Shown in pieces: positions 43,079 to 52,751 of a stretch of DNA of 64,000 bases. The first letter of the stretch is position 1. Each line of letters starts with the position of its first letter. The DNA is from Halorussus lipolyticus (GTDB taxonomy: Archaea; Halobacteriota; Halobacteria; Halobacteriales; Haladaptataceae). The stretch covers positions 186,001 to 250,000 of the forward strand of contig NZ_CP119805.1 of NCBI RefSeq assembly GCF_029338375.1, in the 5' to 3' direction. The notes beneath the pieces were generated by a model. That model was not told the origin of the DNA. It saw nothing but the letters and a program-made list of their open reading frames with translations, and ran no database searches. The position numbers and the translations under genes were made by a program.

Positions 43079-44317
43079 TTAGCTTCGCTGGGAGTACCGA
43101 ATCGGGAGCGACTCGACGCCGTAGATGAACGAACTCCGGGTGGGTTGGAGTTCGGTCTCGGCGAGTCGAACGTCCTCCACGCGGTCCAGCAGTTCCGAGA
43201 GCGCGATTTTGGCTTCGAGGCGGGCCAACGGCGCGCCCAGACAGTAGTGGGTGCCGTGGCCGAACCCGAGGTGCTGGTTGGGCGACCGGTCGGGTTTGAA
43301 GGTGTCGGCGTCCTCGAACCGGCGTTCGTCGCGGTTGGCCGACCCGAGCCAGACGACGATTCGGTCGCCCTCCTCGATGGTTTCCCCGCGCATCGTCACG
43401 TCCTCGGTGGCGATGCGAGTCATCGCCTGCACCGGCGACCGGTAGCGCAGGGTCTCCTCCAGCGCGTTCGTGAGTTTGCGCTCGTCCCCCCGGAGGCGGT
43501 CGAACAGGTCGGCGTCCGCGTCGGCGAAACACCGGACCGCGTTCGTAATCAGGTTCGTGGTCGTGATGTTGCCCGCGATGAGGAGCAAGATGCACATGCC
43601 AAGGGCCTCCTCTTGGGAGAGATTGCGCCCGTCGCTCAACTCCGCGGTGACGATTTGGGACATCAGGTCGTCCCGCGGGTTCTCCCGGCGGTCCGCTATC
43701 ATCTCCATGAAGTACTGGGCCATCTCCATCTGGGTCTGCTGTTGGCGCTCTGCGAACTCCTCGCTGGCCTCGTCGTCGCTCGCGGCCGAAACGAGCGTGT
43801 CGGACCACTCCTTGAACTGGTCGCGCTCGTCGGCCGGGACGCCCAGCAGTTCCGCGATGACCGTCACCGGAAGTGGGTACGCGAGGTCCGCGACGAGTTC
43901 CATCTCGTCGCCGTCGGCGATGGCCGACTCCAGCATCTCAGTGGCGAGTTCGCGGAAGTGGGGTTCGCGCTCGCGGAGGGTCCGGGGTTGGAACTCGTCG
44001 TCCACGACGCTCCGGAGTTCGTCGTGGCGGGGCGGGTCCTGAAACAGCATCGTGTCGAAGATTAGCCCTTCGCCCGGATTGTCCGGTTCCACGAAGTCGT
44101 TTGCGAGGCGCGGATTCACCGAGAACGTCTCGTCGTCGTCCAGAATCGTCTTCACGTCGTCGTACCGGAACACGTCCCACGATTGGCGCTCGGGGTCGTA
44201 CCTGACGGGGTTCTCGTCGCGCATCTCCCGGTACCAGTCGAACGGTTCGAGCCACGACTCCCGGTCCTGTAGTTCGTCGGGAAACGCCTGTAGCCCCTGC
44301 GGGTTGGCGGAACTCAT
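43079..44317 (-). CDS. Cytochrome P450
   Basis: 412 residues, a bacterial-type soluble P450. Haem ligand Cys359 is in FGHGTHYCLGAPLAR. The I-helix has LLIAGNITTTNLI, and the K-helix E-x-x-R is in LEETLRYRSP. The CYP family is not assignable by eye, though the sequence resembles the CYP174/CYP109-type haloarchaeal enzymes. It should hydroxylate a hydrophobic substrate using a ferredoxin partner, not present here. It converges on the MFS gene one base apart. Confidence 0.92.
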   Translation of the reverse strand: MSSANPQGLQAFPDELQDRESWLEPFDWYREMRDENPVRYDPERQSWDVFRYDDVKTILDDDETFSVNPRLANDFVEPDNPGEGLIFDTMLFQDPPRHDELRSVVDDEFQPRTLREREPHFRELATEMLESAIADGDEMELVADLAYPLPVTVIAELLGVPADERDQFKEWSDTLVSAASDDEASEEFAERQQQTQMEMAQYFMEMIADRRENPRDDLMSQIVTAELSDGRNLSQEEALGMCILLLIAGNITTTNLITNAVRCFADADADLFDRLRGDERKLTNALEETLRYRSPVQAMTRIATEDVTMRGETIEEGDRIVVWLGSANRDERRFEDADTFKPDRSPNQHLGFGHGTHYCLGAPLARLEAKIALSELLDRVEDVRLAETELQPTRSSFIYGVESLPIRYSQRS

Positions 44318-44555
44318 GCCACCGTCCTACGTGCTTGTACCGCTAAACTCTCAGGAAAGCTCCGACGGGAGACACTTTCGAGGTCGTTCGTCGTGAGCTG
44401 TGTAATATTGCTCTAAGCAATTTATGCCAATCTTTAACAAATAATTTTGGGTCCTTGTTCGGTCAGCGTCCCCACTCCGGCCCTTTCCCCAGACTACCTT
44501 CGGAGTTCCCAGCGAAGCGACAAACCAAAGTCATGCGCCCGAGTCACTTCGGCCA

Positions 44556-46253
44556 ATGACCGAGACCAACGAGGAGGTCGTCGCCCACCTCGAACAGTTG
44601 GGCGTCGAGTACGTCTTCGGCTACCCCGGCGGCCGCGTCATCGAACTGCTGGACGAACTGCCCGAATCCGACATCGACGTGGTTCGGCCCCGCGACGAGC
44701 GGGAGGGGAGCGTCATGGCCGAGATGCACGGCCGTCTGACCCAGAAACCGGGCGTCCTCGCCGGACAGGGGCCGTGGATTGGCAGTTTGGGAACTATCGG
44801 CCAGATGGAGGCCCGCCTGTCGTCGTCGCCGATGGTCGCGCTGACCGAGGCCAGCGAGCGCGGCGACTACTCGACGCTCGCGCCCTACCAGCAGTCCAGA
44901 GGAGACTACGGCGGCCTCGAACTCCCCAAAATCCTCGACGCCGTGACCAAGGAATACTGGTTCCCGCGCTCGCCGACCGAGACCCTCCGGAGCGTCCAGT
45001 TGGCGTTCAAGCACGCCACCGCGGGCCGACCCGGCCCGACCGCGGTCATCTTCGACGGCGACGCCATCACCGAGGACGTGCCCGAGGACCCGACCCCGCC
45101 GGTGTGGGACGCCGACGAGCAGGTCAAAAACTGGGACTCCGCGCCGACCGAGAGAGACGTAGCACAGGCCGCCGAGGCCTTCGCCGACGCAGAGAAACCC
45201 GTCATCGTCGCCGGAAACGGCATCCACGCCGCCCAAGCCTACGACGAGTTGCAGGCCGCGGCGGAGGCCTACGACGCGGTGGTCGTGACCTCCTACCTCG
45301 GCAAGTCCACGATTCCGGAGACCCACGACCTCGCCGGCGGCGTCATCGGGTCGTTCGGCCACGAGGGCGCGAATCAGGTCGTGAGCGAGGCCGACGCCCT
45401 GCTGGTCGCCGGGTGCCGGATGAACCCGATGGACACCAACTGGCAGGCCCCCTCCTTCATCCGCCCCGACGAGCAGACCATCATTCATGCCGACATCGAC
45501 ACCCGGAACGCGGGATGGGTTTACCCCGCCGACGTGGGCCTCATCGGGGACGCAAAAGAGAGCCTGCAAGCCTTGGTCGATGCAGGCGAGGGAAGCAACG
45601 ACTGGGCGCTCGACCGGGCCGAGGAGGCCCGCGAATCCTTCTCGGACCCCAAATGCGACTCTGACGACGCGCCCATCAAACCTCAGCGCGCCGTGAAGGA
45701 AATCGAGGCGGTCGTTGACGACGAGACCATCGTCACCGCCGATTCGGGTAACAACCGCTTCTGGCTCCTGAACTACCTCCAGACGCCCGGCATCCGGACC
45801 TACTTCGGGTCGGGCGGCGTCGGCGGCATGGGATGGGCGACTCCCGCCGCAGTTTCGGCGGCGCTCACCACCGACAAGGACGTTATCGGCGTCGCCGGAG
45901 ACGGCGGATTCACGATGACGATGACCAGCGTCGAAATCGCCGTCGAGCAGGGCGTCGCGCCCACGTTCGTCGTCCTGAACGACACCAGTCTCGGGATGGT
46001 CCGCCAGATGCAGGACGAGGAGGGCGACATCGCCGGCGTCGAGTTCCACGACACCGACTTCGTGAAAGTCGCCGAGGGCTTCGGTGCCGAGGGCATTCGC
46101 GCCACGACGCCGGACGAACTCGCCGACGCGCTCGCCGAGGGCAAAGCAAACGACGTGCCAACGGTCGTAGACGCCCGAATCGACCGCGACGAGGACATGG
46201 CCGACCAACTCCAGTCATCGTTCTACGCCGAAGTCGGCGGGCTTCACGAGTAA
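44556..46253 (+). CDS. ThDP-dependent enzyme, acetolactate-synthase-like
   Basis: 565 residues with the three domains of the pyruvate-oxidase/acetolactate-synthase group. The Pyr domain has GVEYVFGYPGGRVIEL and the catalytic Glu in RPRDEREGSVMAE. The central domain begins EKPVIVAGNGIHAA. The PP domain has GDGGFTMTMTSVEIAVEQG with the metal ligand ending VVLNDTSLGM. The enzyme decarboxylates or ligates a 2-oxoacid with ThDP and Mg2+. It is directly followed by a CaiB/BaiF CoA-transferase, an order reminiscent of oxalyl-CoA decarboxylase plus formyl-CoA transferase, but the protein is not a clear Oxc. Start at 44556 follows GC3 codon use. Confidence 0.85.
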   Translation: MTETNEEVVAHLEQLGVEYVFGYPGGRVIELLDELPESDIDVVRPRDEREGSVMAEMHGRLTQKPGVLAGQGPWIGSLGTIGQMEARLSSSPMVALTEASERGDYSTLAPYQQSRGDYGGLELPKILDAVTKEYWFPRSPTETLRSVQLAFKHATAGRPGPTAVIFDGDAITEDVPEDPTPPVWDADEQVKNWDSAPTERDVAQAAEAFADAEKPVIVAGNGIHAAQAYDELQAAAEAYDAVVVTSYLGKSTIPETHDLAGGVIGSFGHEGANQVVSEADALLVAGCRMNPMDTNWQAPSFIRPDEQTIIHADIDTRNAGWVYPADVGLIGDAKESLQALVDAGEGSNDWALDRAEEARESFSDPKCDSDDAPIKPQRAVKEIEAVVDDETIVTADSGNNRFWLLNYLQTPGIRTYFGSGGVGGMGWATPAAVSAALTTDKDVIGVAGDGGFTMTMTSVEIAVEQGVAPTFVVLNDTSLGMVRQMQDEEGDIAGVEFHDTDFVKVAEGFGAEGIRATTPDELADALAEGKANDVPTVVDARIDRDEDMADQLQSSFYAEVGGLHE

Positions 46254-46280
46254 GCGAGGCCGACCTCCCACTCGGCCGAA

Positions 46281-46290
46281 CCTTTTTACC
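46281..46290 (+). promoter_or_regulatory. TATA-like element for the CoA-transferase gene
   Basis: CCTTTTTACC lies about 28 bases before the ATG at 46313; supports a separate leaderless transcript. Confidence 0.5.
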
Positions 46291-46312
46291 GACTCCACGC
46301 GCCCCTCTCGGC

Positions 46313-47536
46313 ATGACCGACAAAATCCTCAACGACATTCGGGTCCTCGACCTCTCGACGTTCGTCACGGGCGGGTTCGCCACCCTGATGCTGGCCAATC
46401 AGGGCGCGGAGGTCGTCAAGGTCGAGCGCCCCGACGCGGGCGACGACAATCGCCGCGCCGGACCGCCCTTCATCGACGGCGAGTCGCCCTACTTCTGGAC
46501 GGTCAACTACGGCAAGCGAAGCGTCGAACTGGAGTTGAAATCCGAGGCCGGCAAGCAGGCGCTCTACGACCTCGCAGAGGAGGCCGACGTGTTCGTCCAG
46601 AACTACCGGCCGGGCACCGCCGAGCGCCTCGACGTGGACTACGACGCCATCCGCGAGCGAAATCCCGGCATCGTCTACTGCGCCATCTCGGCGTTCGGCC
46701 AGACCGGCCCGTGGAGCGAGCGCAGAGGGTACGACCTCCTCGTGCAGGGCATGTCAGGTATCATGAGCGTGACGGGGGAAGCGGACCGACCCCCGGTCAA
46801 AGTCGGCCTGCCTCAGACCGACCTCATCACCGGGATGTGGGCCGGATTCGGCATCGTGAACGCGCTCTACGACCGCGAGCGGACCCCGGCCGACGAGTGG
46901 GACGGCGAGTACATCGACCTCGGGATGCTCGACGCGACCCTGCCGTGGTTGACCAAGCACGCCGGGAGGGTGTTCGCGGGCGAGGACCCCACCAGAATGG
47001 GCACCCAAGACCCGGTTTTAGCACCCTACCAGACCTACGAGACCGAAGACGGGCACATCAATATCGCCTGCCTCAATCAGAAGCTCTGGCGGGAGTTCTG
47101 CGAGGCCTTGGACCGCCCGGACCTGTTCGCCGACACGGACTTCGAGACCAACGCCGACCGGGTGGCGAACATGGACGCGCTCGAAGCCGAAATCGAGGCC
47201 GAACTCCGCGAGCGGACCACCGACGAGTGGATGGAGATGCTGGTCGAGGAGGCCGGCGTTCCGGCCGGACCAATCCAGAGCGTCGAGGACGCCCTCTACA
47301 ACGACCAGACCGAGGCCCGCGGCGTCGTCACGGAAGTAGAGCGCGAGTGCGCCGACGGCGAGACTCGGACTGTTCCGGTCATCGAGCATCCCCTGAACTA
47401 CGCCAACGCCGACAGCGGATTCGAGTCGGCACCGCCCGAGTTGGGCGAGGACAACCGAGAGTTGTTCCGCGAAATCGGCTACGCCGAGGCCGAAATCGAG
47501 GAGTTAGCAGAGAAGGGCGTTTTTGGAGCGGAGTGA
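46313..47536 (+). CDS. CaiB/BaiF family CoA-transferase
   Basis: 407 residues, full length for class III CoA-transferases. RVLDLSTFVTGGFATLMLAN is the N-terminal signature. Further motifs are QNYRPGTAERLD and AISAFGQTGPW. The catalytic Asp is Asp141 in RRGYDLLVQGMSG, and YIDLGMLDATL follows. The family transfers CoA between an acyl-CoA thioester and a free acid (for example formyl-CoA, carnitine, or mesaconyl). Neighbouring ThDP enzyme (60 bases upstream) hints at a linked 2-oxoacid or oxalate pathway. Start chosen at 46313; the frame reads further up but without family sequence. Confidence 0.9.
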   Translation: MTDKILNDIRVLDLSTFVTGGFATLMLANQGAEVVKVERPDAGDDNRRAGPPFIDGESPYFWTVNYGKRSVELELKSEAGKQALYDLAEEADVFVQNYRPGTAERLDVDYDAIRERNPGIVYCAISAFGQTGPWSERRGYDLLVQGMSGIMSVTGEADRPPVKVGLPQTDLITGMWAGFGIVNALYDRERTPADEWDGEYIDLGMLDATLPWLTKHAGRVFAGEDPTRMGTQDPVLAPYQTYETEDGHINIACLNQKLWREFCEALDRPDLFADTDFETNADRVANMDALEAEIEAELRERTTDEWMEMLVEEAGVPAGPIQSVEDALYNDQTEARGVVTEVERECADGETRTVPVIEHPLNYANADSGFESAPPELGEDNRELFREIGYAEAEIEELAEKGVFGAE

Positions 47537-47539
47537 GTC

Positions 47540-48478
47540 TTAGCGTAGCTCCTCGTGCAACTGCTCGGCGGCGGTCCGGACCGCCTCGCTACTCTCTCGC
47601 TCGGGTGACCACCCGATTGCGCTGGCCTTCTCGATGGAGAGGCGCATCTTGGGCACGTCGCCGGTCCAACCTCTGTCGCCGCCGGTGTACTCGAACTCGG
47701 GGTCACAGCCAACCACGTCACTGACCAGTTCGGCGATGCGCGTGACCGAGATGGTCGTCCGGGTGCCGAGGTTGTAGATGTTGGTCGGTTCGTCGGTGTT
47801 CTCCACGACGTGTTGCATGCCGGCCACGCAGTCCTCGACGTGGAGGTAGGACTTCTCTTGGCGACCGTTGCCGAGGATTTCGAGGCTCTCGGGGTCGTCC
47901 AGCAGTTTCTCGATGAAGTCCGAGATGACGTTGTTGCGCTGGTGGGGACCCACGACGTTCGAGAAGCGGAACATCCACGTCGTGAAGTCGTGTGAGTGGG
48001 CGTAGGTCGAAAGCAGGCCCTCGCCGGCCAACTTGCTCGCGCCGTAGGTGCTGACGGGTTCGAGCGGCGCGAAGTCCTCGGGGGTCGGGCGCGGGGCCTC
48101 GCCGTAGACCGCCGACGACGAGGCGAACGCGATTTTCGAGAGGCCAACCTCGTCCATGCGTTCGAGCAGGTTGTAGACCATCGTGTTGTTGGCCTCGAAG
48201 ACGCGGCGGTGGTCGCCCCGGTTCACGTCCGAGAGCGCCCCGAGGTGGAAGATAACGTCCAAATCGTCGGTGACGACTTCGGCCACGTCGGCTTCGTCGG
48301 TGAGGTCGCACTCGGCGAACTCGACCGATTCGGGCACCCACTCGCGGTTGCCCTTCGAGCAGTTGTCGGCGACGAGTACGTCGTTGTCCTCGGCGAGCGA
48401 CTCGCTGAGGTGGGTTCCGATGAGGCCCGCCCCGCCGGTGACGAGGACGGATTTGCCTGCGAGTTCCATGCCCGACAT
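47540..48478 (-). CDS. UDP-glucose 4-epimerase-like SDR
   Basis: 312 residues. NAD motif VTGGAGLIGTHLSESL, then DNCSKGN and FHLGALSDVNR, catalytic SSSAVYGEA and Y-x3-K in STYGASKLAGE, and the sugar-binding RFSNVVGPHQRNNVI. The tail QEKSYLHVEDCVAGM is typical of GalE-like enzymes. It is likely to act in sugar-nucleotide metabolism for surface glycans. It converges on the CoA-transferase and is divergent from the XdhC-like gene. Alternative start MELAGKS at 48469. Confidence 0.87.
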   Translation of the reverse strand: MSGMELAGKSVLVTGGAGLIGTHLSESLAEDNDVLVADNCSKGNREWVPESVEFAECDLTDEADVAEVVTDDLDVIFHLGALSDVNRGDHRRVFEANNTMVYNLLERMDEVGLSKIAFASSSAVYGEAPRPTPEDFAPLEPVSTYGASKLAGEGLLSTYAHSHDFTTWMFRFSNVVGPHQRNNVISDFIEKLLDDPESLEILGNGRQEKSYLHVEDCVAGMQHVVENTDEPTNIYNLGTRTTISVTRIAELVSDVVGCDPEFEYTGGDRGWTGDVPKMRLSIEKASAIGWSPERESSEAVRTAAEQLHEELR

Positions 48479-48607
48479 AGCGGCGGAGCGACGGATATAT
48501 CTTTACGTTCGGGGTTCGAGGCGTGGGATTTGGGACCACGTTCCGGTTTCGAGATGCACCGTCCGGTGACGCAAACACCTAAATACGCAGATTCGCCACC
48601 TCCACGC

Positions 48608-49717
48608 ATGAGCGACGAGGACTGGGGCGCGAGCGCGCTGTCGGTGCGCGAGGGCCTCCGGGACGCCATCGCTGGCGGTTCGGAACCCGGTTGGCGGACA
48701 GCGGTCGCAACCGTCACAGCTGTCGAGGAGTCGGCCTACCGACGACCCGGCGCGAAGCGACTCGTCGGTGGTGACGCTCGGGGCGGTCCGCTCGCGGCCC
48801 TCGCCGAGCGCGCGGCCGACGGGCCGGTCCGCGAGACGTTCGACCGCACTGCCGACGACACCGAGTGGGGCCTCGGACAGAACGGCGTCATCGACGTGCT
48901 GGTCGAACCCGCCGACCAGAGCTTTCGGCCCGCACTGGAACGAGTCGCAGAGGGCGAGCGCGTGGCCGTCCTCACGGTAGTCGGCGGCGACCACCCCGAC
49001 GCAGAGGTCGGCGCTCGGGCCGTGGTCGGCGAGGAGGGAAGCGTCGAAACCACCGAGGCCCGCCCCTCGATTCCCGACGGCCTCCTCGGGGCAGTCCGCG
49101 AGCGCGCCGGTGAGTTCGCTGTCACCGGGCGCTCGGCGACCGTCGAAATCGAAACCGAGCGCGGGACCGCCGACGTTTTCGCCGACGGCCTCGAACCGGT
49201 TCCGGAACTGCTGGTCTTCGGTCACGGCGAGGACGTTCGCCCGGTGGTTCGTCTGGCCCGCGAGGCCGGATTTCGCGTGACGGTGGCCGTTGAGGACGGC
49301 GCGCGGGCCGACCCCGACGAGTTCCCGTCAGCGCACGAGGTCGTCGCGGTCCGGCCCGCTGAGGTCGCCGAAGTCGTCTCCCGGCCGGCGGACACCTACC
49401 CGGTACTGATGAGTCACGACTTCATGGCCGACAGGCAGGCGCTGGCGGCCCTGCTGGAGACCGACGTGACCTACGTCGGCCTGATGGGGCCGCGCAAGCG
49501 ATTCGAGGCGATGCGCGACGAACTCGCCGAGGTGGACGGAGAACTCGCCGACGAAGACGCCGAGCGAATCGCAACCCCGGTCGGGTTGGACCTCGGCGCG
49601 GGCGAACCGAGTCAAATCGCGCTCTCGGTCGTGGCCGAGGTGCTGGCGGTGTCGAACGAACGCGACGGCGGTCGGTTGACTGACGGCGAAGGGCCGATTC
49701 ATCCCCGCCCGGAGTGA
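48608..49717 (+). CDS. XdhC/CoxI family protein with Cys-less N-terminal motif
   Basis: 369 residues. An XdhC N-terminal region (RTAVATVTAVEESAYRRPGA, then RLVGGDARGGPLAAL) is joined to a Rossmann XdhC_C domain (LLVFGHGEDVRPVVRLAREA, then VLMSHDFMADRQALAALLE and YVGLMGPRKRFEAM). The family inserts molybdenum cofactor into xanthine-dehydrogenase-type enzymes. The usual GGC of the first domain reads GGP here, so the canonical Cys is missing. TATA-like CCTAAATACG at 48578-48587 supports the ATG at 48608. No molybdoenzyme gene lies nearby. Confidence 0.82.
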   Translation: MSDEDWGASALSVREGLRDAIAGGSEPGWRTAVATVTAVEESAYRRPGAKRLVGGDARGGPLAALAERAADGPVRETFDRTADDTEWGLGQNGVIDVLVEPADQSFRPALERVAEGERVAVLTVVGGDHPDAEVGARAVVGEEGSVETTEARPSIPDGLLGAVRERAGEFAVTGRSATVEIETERGTADVFADGLEPVPELLVFGHGEDVRPVVRLAREAGFRVTVAVEDGARADPDEFPSAHEVVAVRPAEVAEVVSRPADTYPVLMSHDFMADRQALAALLETDVTYVGLMGPRKRFEAMRDELAEVDGELADEDAERIATPVGLDLGAGEPSQIALSVVAEVLAVSNERDGGRLTDGEGPIHPRPE

Positions 49718-49767
49718 GAATAGCGCCCGCGAGTCGTCGTCTCGACCGGGCGGCCGCCACGAGAACC

Positions 49768-50118
49768 ATGTCGGTCGGTCCCGTTAGTCCCTGCATGGTC
49801 CCAGACCGCGATTCCCCGACGACCGAGGACATCGAGGGACGGATAGAGCAGGTTGGTCGCTACTCTCGGTTCGTCAAGGCGGGACTCGGCGTCATCGTCT
49901 CGGCGTTCGTCCTCGCCGTGGTCGGACGGTTGCCCTCTAATCTCGGGTCGGTAGCGAGCGCCGTCGATGCTGTCCTCCTGCCGTTGATTTTCGTCGGGAT
50001 GGGACTGTTGCTGTTCGGCATCGGGATGCACCTCCACCTCATGCACCTCAACCTCGTCAAGCAGTTACGCAAGAGTCGAGTTGCGGAGTCGCAGTCCGAA
50101 GACGAGGCGAAGTCGTAG
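49768..50118 (+). CDS. Small membrane protein of unknown function (116 aa)
   Basis: About 116 residues (107 if the ATG at 49795 is used). Two TM helices: KAGLGVIVSAFVLAVVGRLP and VDAVLLPLIFVGMGLLLFGI, then a His-rich amphipathic stretch (GMHLHLMHLNLVKQLRKS) and an acidic tail. No signature motif. It begins 51 bases after the XdhC-like gene and may be cotranscribed. Confidence 0.65.
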   Translation: MSVGPVSPCMVPDRDSPTTEDIEGRIEQVGRYSRFVKAGLGVIVSAFVLAVVGRLPSNLGSVASAVDAVLLPLIFVGMGLLLFGIGMHLHLMHLNLVKQLRKSRVAESQSEDEAKS

Positions 50119-50183
50119 TACGGTCCAAGACACATTCACATTTCCCTAAGGAACAGGAATAATTGTAAAAGAAATATTTATAT

Positions 50184-50642
50184 TTACTCGTCCGCCCTAC
50201 CTGCTTCGTTCGTCCCACCCGCCTCGTCGGCCCCATCCGCCTCGACCCGAAGCGATTCCAGCGCGTCCGCGAACGCCGCCGTGTCGGCCGGGAACACCGA
50301 AATCGGCTTCGGGCGGTCGGCCACCTTGATGCGGGCCTTGCCGCGCTTGCGGTAGGTCCAGTAGAGGCTTCCCGCGCCGAAGACGGCGAACGCGCCCCCG
50401 AGGAGGACGCTCCTCGGAATCGAGTAGAGACCGTAGCCCACCAGCAGGACGCTCAAGACGGCGAGGAACCAGTCGAAGGCCTCGATTGTGACCTCGGCCA
50501 CGTCGTCGAGCGCGATGCTGGTGATTTCGTCGTCCGCGGAGACCAGCAGGCGGTCGTCGGTCACCACGACGGTCCCGCCGGTTCTGAGCGGCAGGCGCTC
50601 GCGGATTTCGTCGTCGCCGACGGCGTCGGAGAGGGCGGTCAT
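50184..50642 (-). CDS. PH-like membrane protein of unknown function
   Basis: 152 residues. An N-terminal beta segment (RTGGTVVVTDDRLLVSADDE, SIALDDVAEVTI) looks like a small PH/bPH domain, followed by two TM helices (FLAVLSVLLVGYGLYSIP; SVLLGGAFAVFGAGSLYWTY), then a C-terminal cytoplasmic segment ending in an Ala/Gly/Glu-rich tail. Start taken at MTALSDAVGDDE (50642). Cellular role unknown. Confidence 0.7.
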   Translation of the reverse strand: MTALSDAVGDDEIRERLPLRTGGTVVVTDDRLLVSADDEITSIALDDVAEVTIEAFDWFLAVLSVLLVGYGLYSIPRSVLLGGAFAVFGAGSLYWTYRKRGKARIKVADRPKPISVFPADTAAFADALESLRVEADGADEAGGTNEAGRADE

Positions 50643-50756
50643 CGCTCGGGAGTTGGAAGTGCGGGGTGGAAAAGGGTGCGGTGTTCGGAGAACCACCCGC
50701 GGCGTTTCGAGGCCGCCGTCGTCTTCAATCGAAATTCCCGAGCGACCGAGAATCAG

Positions 50757-52373
50757 TCAGTCCGCACCGGGAGCGCGCTCCTCGGAGTCCGACGACCGGT
50801 ACCGGTCGAAAAAGGACCGGAAATCGCTCTCGTCTTCCGACATCGCTTCGAGTTCGGTGATGCCGCGCTCGTCGGCGGTGCCCTCGATGGTGTTGTCGAG
50901 GAAGAACGCGACGATGCCGCCGACCGCCATCCCGGTCGAACCGATGACGAAGATGGTGGTCGAGACGACCTCTGTCCCCAGAATCGCGCCCAGCACGGGC
51001 ACCTGCGCCATCCCCTGCTGGAACCCTGCCGCGCCGTCGGCGACGTTGCCCATGTAGGAGGGAATCGCCAGTCCGACGAACAGCGCGAACCCGACGACGA
51101 AGACGTTCCGGTTGCTGTCCAAGTCCACGAACTTGAGTTGCGAGAGACCCACCGCCGCGATTTGGCCGAACATGGCGACGTAGAGGCCCCCGACGATGGG
51201 CGCGGGGATGGTGGCGAACAGTTGGCCGACGTAGCCCACGTACCCAGCGACTATCATTACGCCAGCGCCGATTTGGACCACGTAGCGCGAGGCGACGCCC
51301 GTGATGCCGATTGCGCCGACGTTTTCGGTGTAGGAGGTCGAACCGTTCCCGGTGCCCATGACGGCCGCGAGGACGTTGCCGACGCCCTCCATGCCGATAC
51401 CGTGGTTGATGCGCTTCTTGCTCGGCGCGCCCTTGCCCGCCATCCGGGCGACGGCGTGGTAGTCGCCGAAACTCTCGATGGCCGAGGCCAACATCCCGGC
51501 TATCATGCCGACGACGAACGCGGGCGTGAACCGGGGCAGTCCCCACTGGAAGGGGTAGATGGGTTGGACCGCGGGTGCGCTGGCGACCGCACCGAGGTCA
51601 ACGTAGCTGACCGAGTTCGGGCCGTAGACGCCCGTCACCGACAGAATCGCCGCGACGACCCACGCCGTGGCCATGCCGAGCAGGACCGGGTAGAGTCGAA
51701 ACGTCCGGTGGTACTTGTCGAGATACTGGGAGAAGCCGACGATGAGGACCAGCGTCAGACCCAACAGCCACCAGTTCTGGCCGGTCCCCGCTGTCCCGAA
51801 GTTCGGGTCGGCGATTTGGGGCGCGTTGAACAGCGCCAGACCGATGAGCGCGATGGTCGGCGCGATGACCACCGGACTCACGAACCGCTTGAGCGCGCCC
51901 ATCACACCGAAGTAGCCGATGAGAATTTCGACCAGTCCGGCGACGATGACCGCGCCCGTGAGTTCGCGTAGCATGAGGTTCCACCCGGCACCTTGGGCTG
52001 TGAGGACGCCGATGATGGCCAGCGCGGGCGCGAGCATCGAGAACGTCCCGCCCTGCACGATGGGGTAGCGGTTTCCGATGATGGTCTGGGCGAGCGTCGA
52101 GACGCCCGAGACCACGAAGAACGTCCCGATGAGTCGGCCGACCTGCTGGCCGGGCATCCCCATCGCGCCCGCCAGCGCCAGCGGGATGGCGACCGACGCG
52201 CCTATCATCGTCAGGTAGTGCTGGAAACCCAACAGCGCGGACTCGCCCAGCGGCGGTTTGTCCTCGATGCCGTACTCCACGAAGTCCGAGGCCTCGGCGT
52301 CCGGGTCAGCGGGCGGCCCCTCGGGAGCGATGTCCTTCTCTACCTCCTCGAAACCGTCACCGTCGTCGCTCAC
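50757..52373 (-). CDS. NCS2/NAT uracil-xanthine permease
   Basis: 538 residues and about 14 TM helices. N-terminal acidic loop, then YGIEDKPPLGESALLGFQHY, a hallmark of this family; the QH motif is in GFQHYLTM and the NAT-like region is AIESFGDYHAVARM followed by MGTGNGSTSYTENVGAI. The C-terminal acidic tail (SEDESDFRSF, SDSEERAPGAD) is typical for halophiles. It imports nucleobases such as uracil or xanthine by cation symport. The promoter region lies in the gap 52374-52751 (minus-strand TATA near 52465-52480). Confidence 0.9.
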   Translation of the reverse strand: MSDDGDGFEEVEKDIAPEGPPADPDAEASDFVEYGIEDKPPLGESALLGFQHYLTMIGASVAIPLALAGAMGMPGQQVGRLIGTFFVVSGVSTLAQTIIGNRYPIVQGGTFSMLAPALAIIGVLTAQGAGWNLMLRELTGAVIVAGLVEILIGYFGVMGALKRFVSPVVIAPTIALIGLALFNAPQIADPNFGTAGTGQNWWLLGLTLVLIVGFSQYLDKYHRTFRLYPVLLGMATAWVVAAILSVTGVYGPNSVSYVDLGAVASAPAVQPIYPFQWGLPRFTPAFVVGMIAGMLASAIESFGDYHAVARMAGKGAPSKKRINHGIGMEGVGNVLAAVMGTGNGSTSYTENVGAIGITGVASRYVVQIGAGVMIVAGYVGYVGQLFATIPAPIVGGLYVAMFGQIAAVGLSQLKFVDLDSNRNVFVVGFALFVGLAIPSYMGNVADGAAGFQQGMAQVPVLGAILGTEVVSTTIFVIGSTGMAVGGIVAFFLDNTIEGTADERGITELEAMSEDESDFRSFFDRYRSSDSEERAPGAD

Positions 52374-52751
52374 GGCGAGTCACCCCCGCGACACTCGTCG
52401 CGTACCGCAATCGAAGTGATAAAGGCACCAATAAGTGACACACGTACAGTTCCCGAAACGATTGGCATAAATATACCGATAAAGCTGTATTCTGACGGCT
52501 AGAAACCGAACGAGCCGGATTCTCCGAACTCGGTTCGAGGGCGAGAGCGACGAGTGGCACTCGAAAGATACGAGGTTAATATAGTACTTTGCGCGCGTAA
52601 GCAGAACGACGGCGAGCGTCTAAATTACGACGATAGCAAACGTCTGCGTCCTCGAACCGGCAGTTCGACCACGGGACCCGGCATCAGGTACAACTGTTTG
52701 TTCCCTTGAATGTACGGTTGTTTAAGTTGTTTGAAGCCTATACAGCAACCA
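52374..52751. other. Intergenic promoter region
   Basis: 378 bases. A minus-strand TATA candidate (TATATTTATG, about 52467-52476) faces the permease. TTGTTTAAGTTG at 52716-52727 faces the microprotein at 52752. An AT-rich TTAATATAGTAC occurs at 52575-52586. No gene seen. Confidence 0.45.

Noticed and set aside
50488..51971. Long plus-strand frames opposite the nucleobase permease
   Set aside because: Asp/Arg/Gly-rich shadows of a clear 14-TM membrane protein gene on the minus strand.
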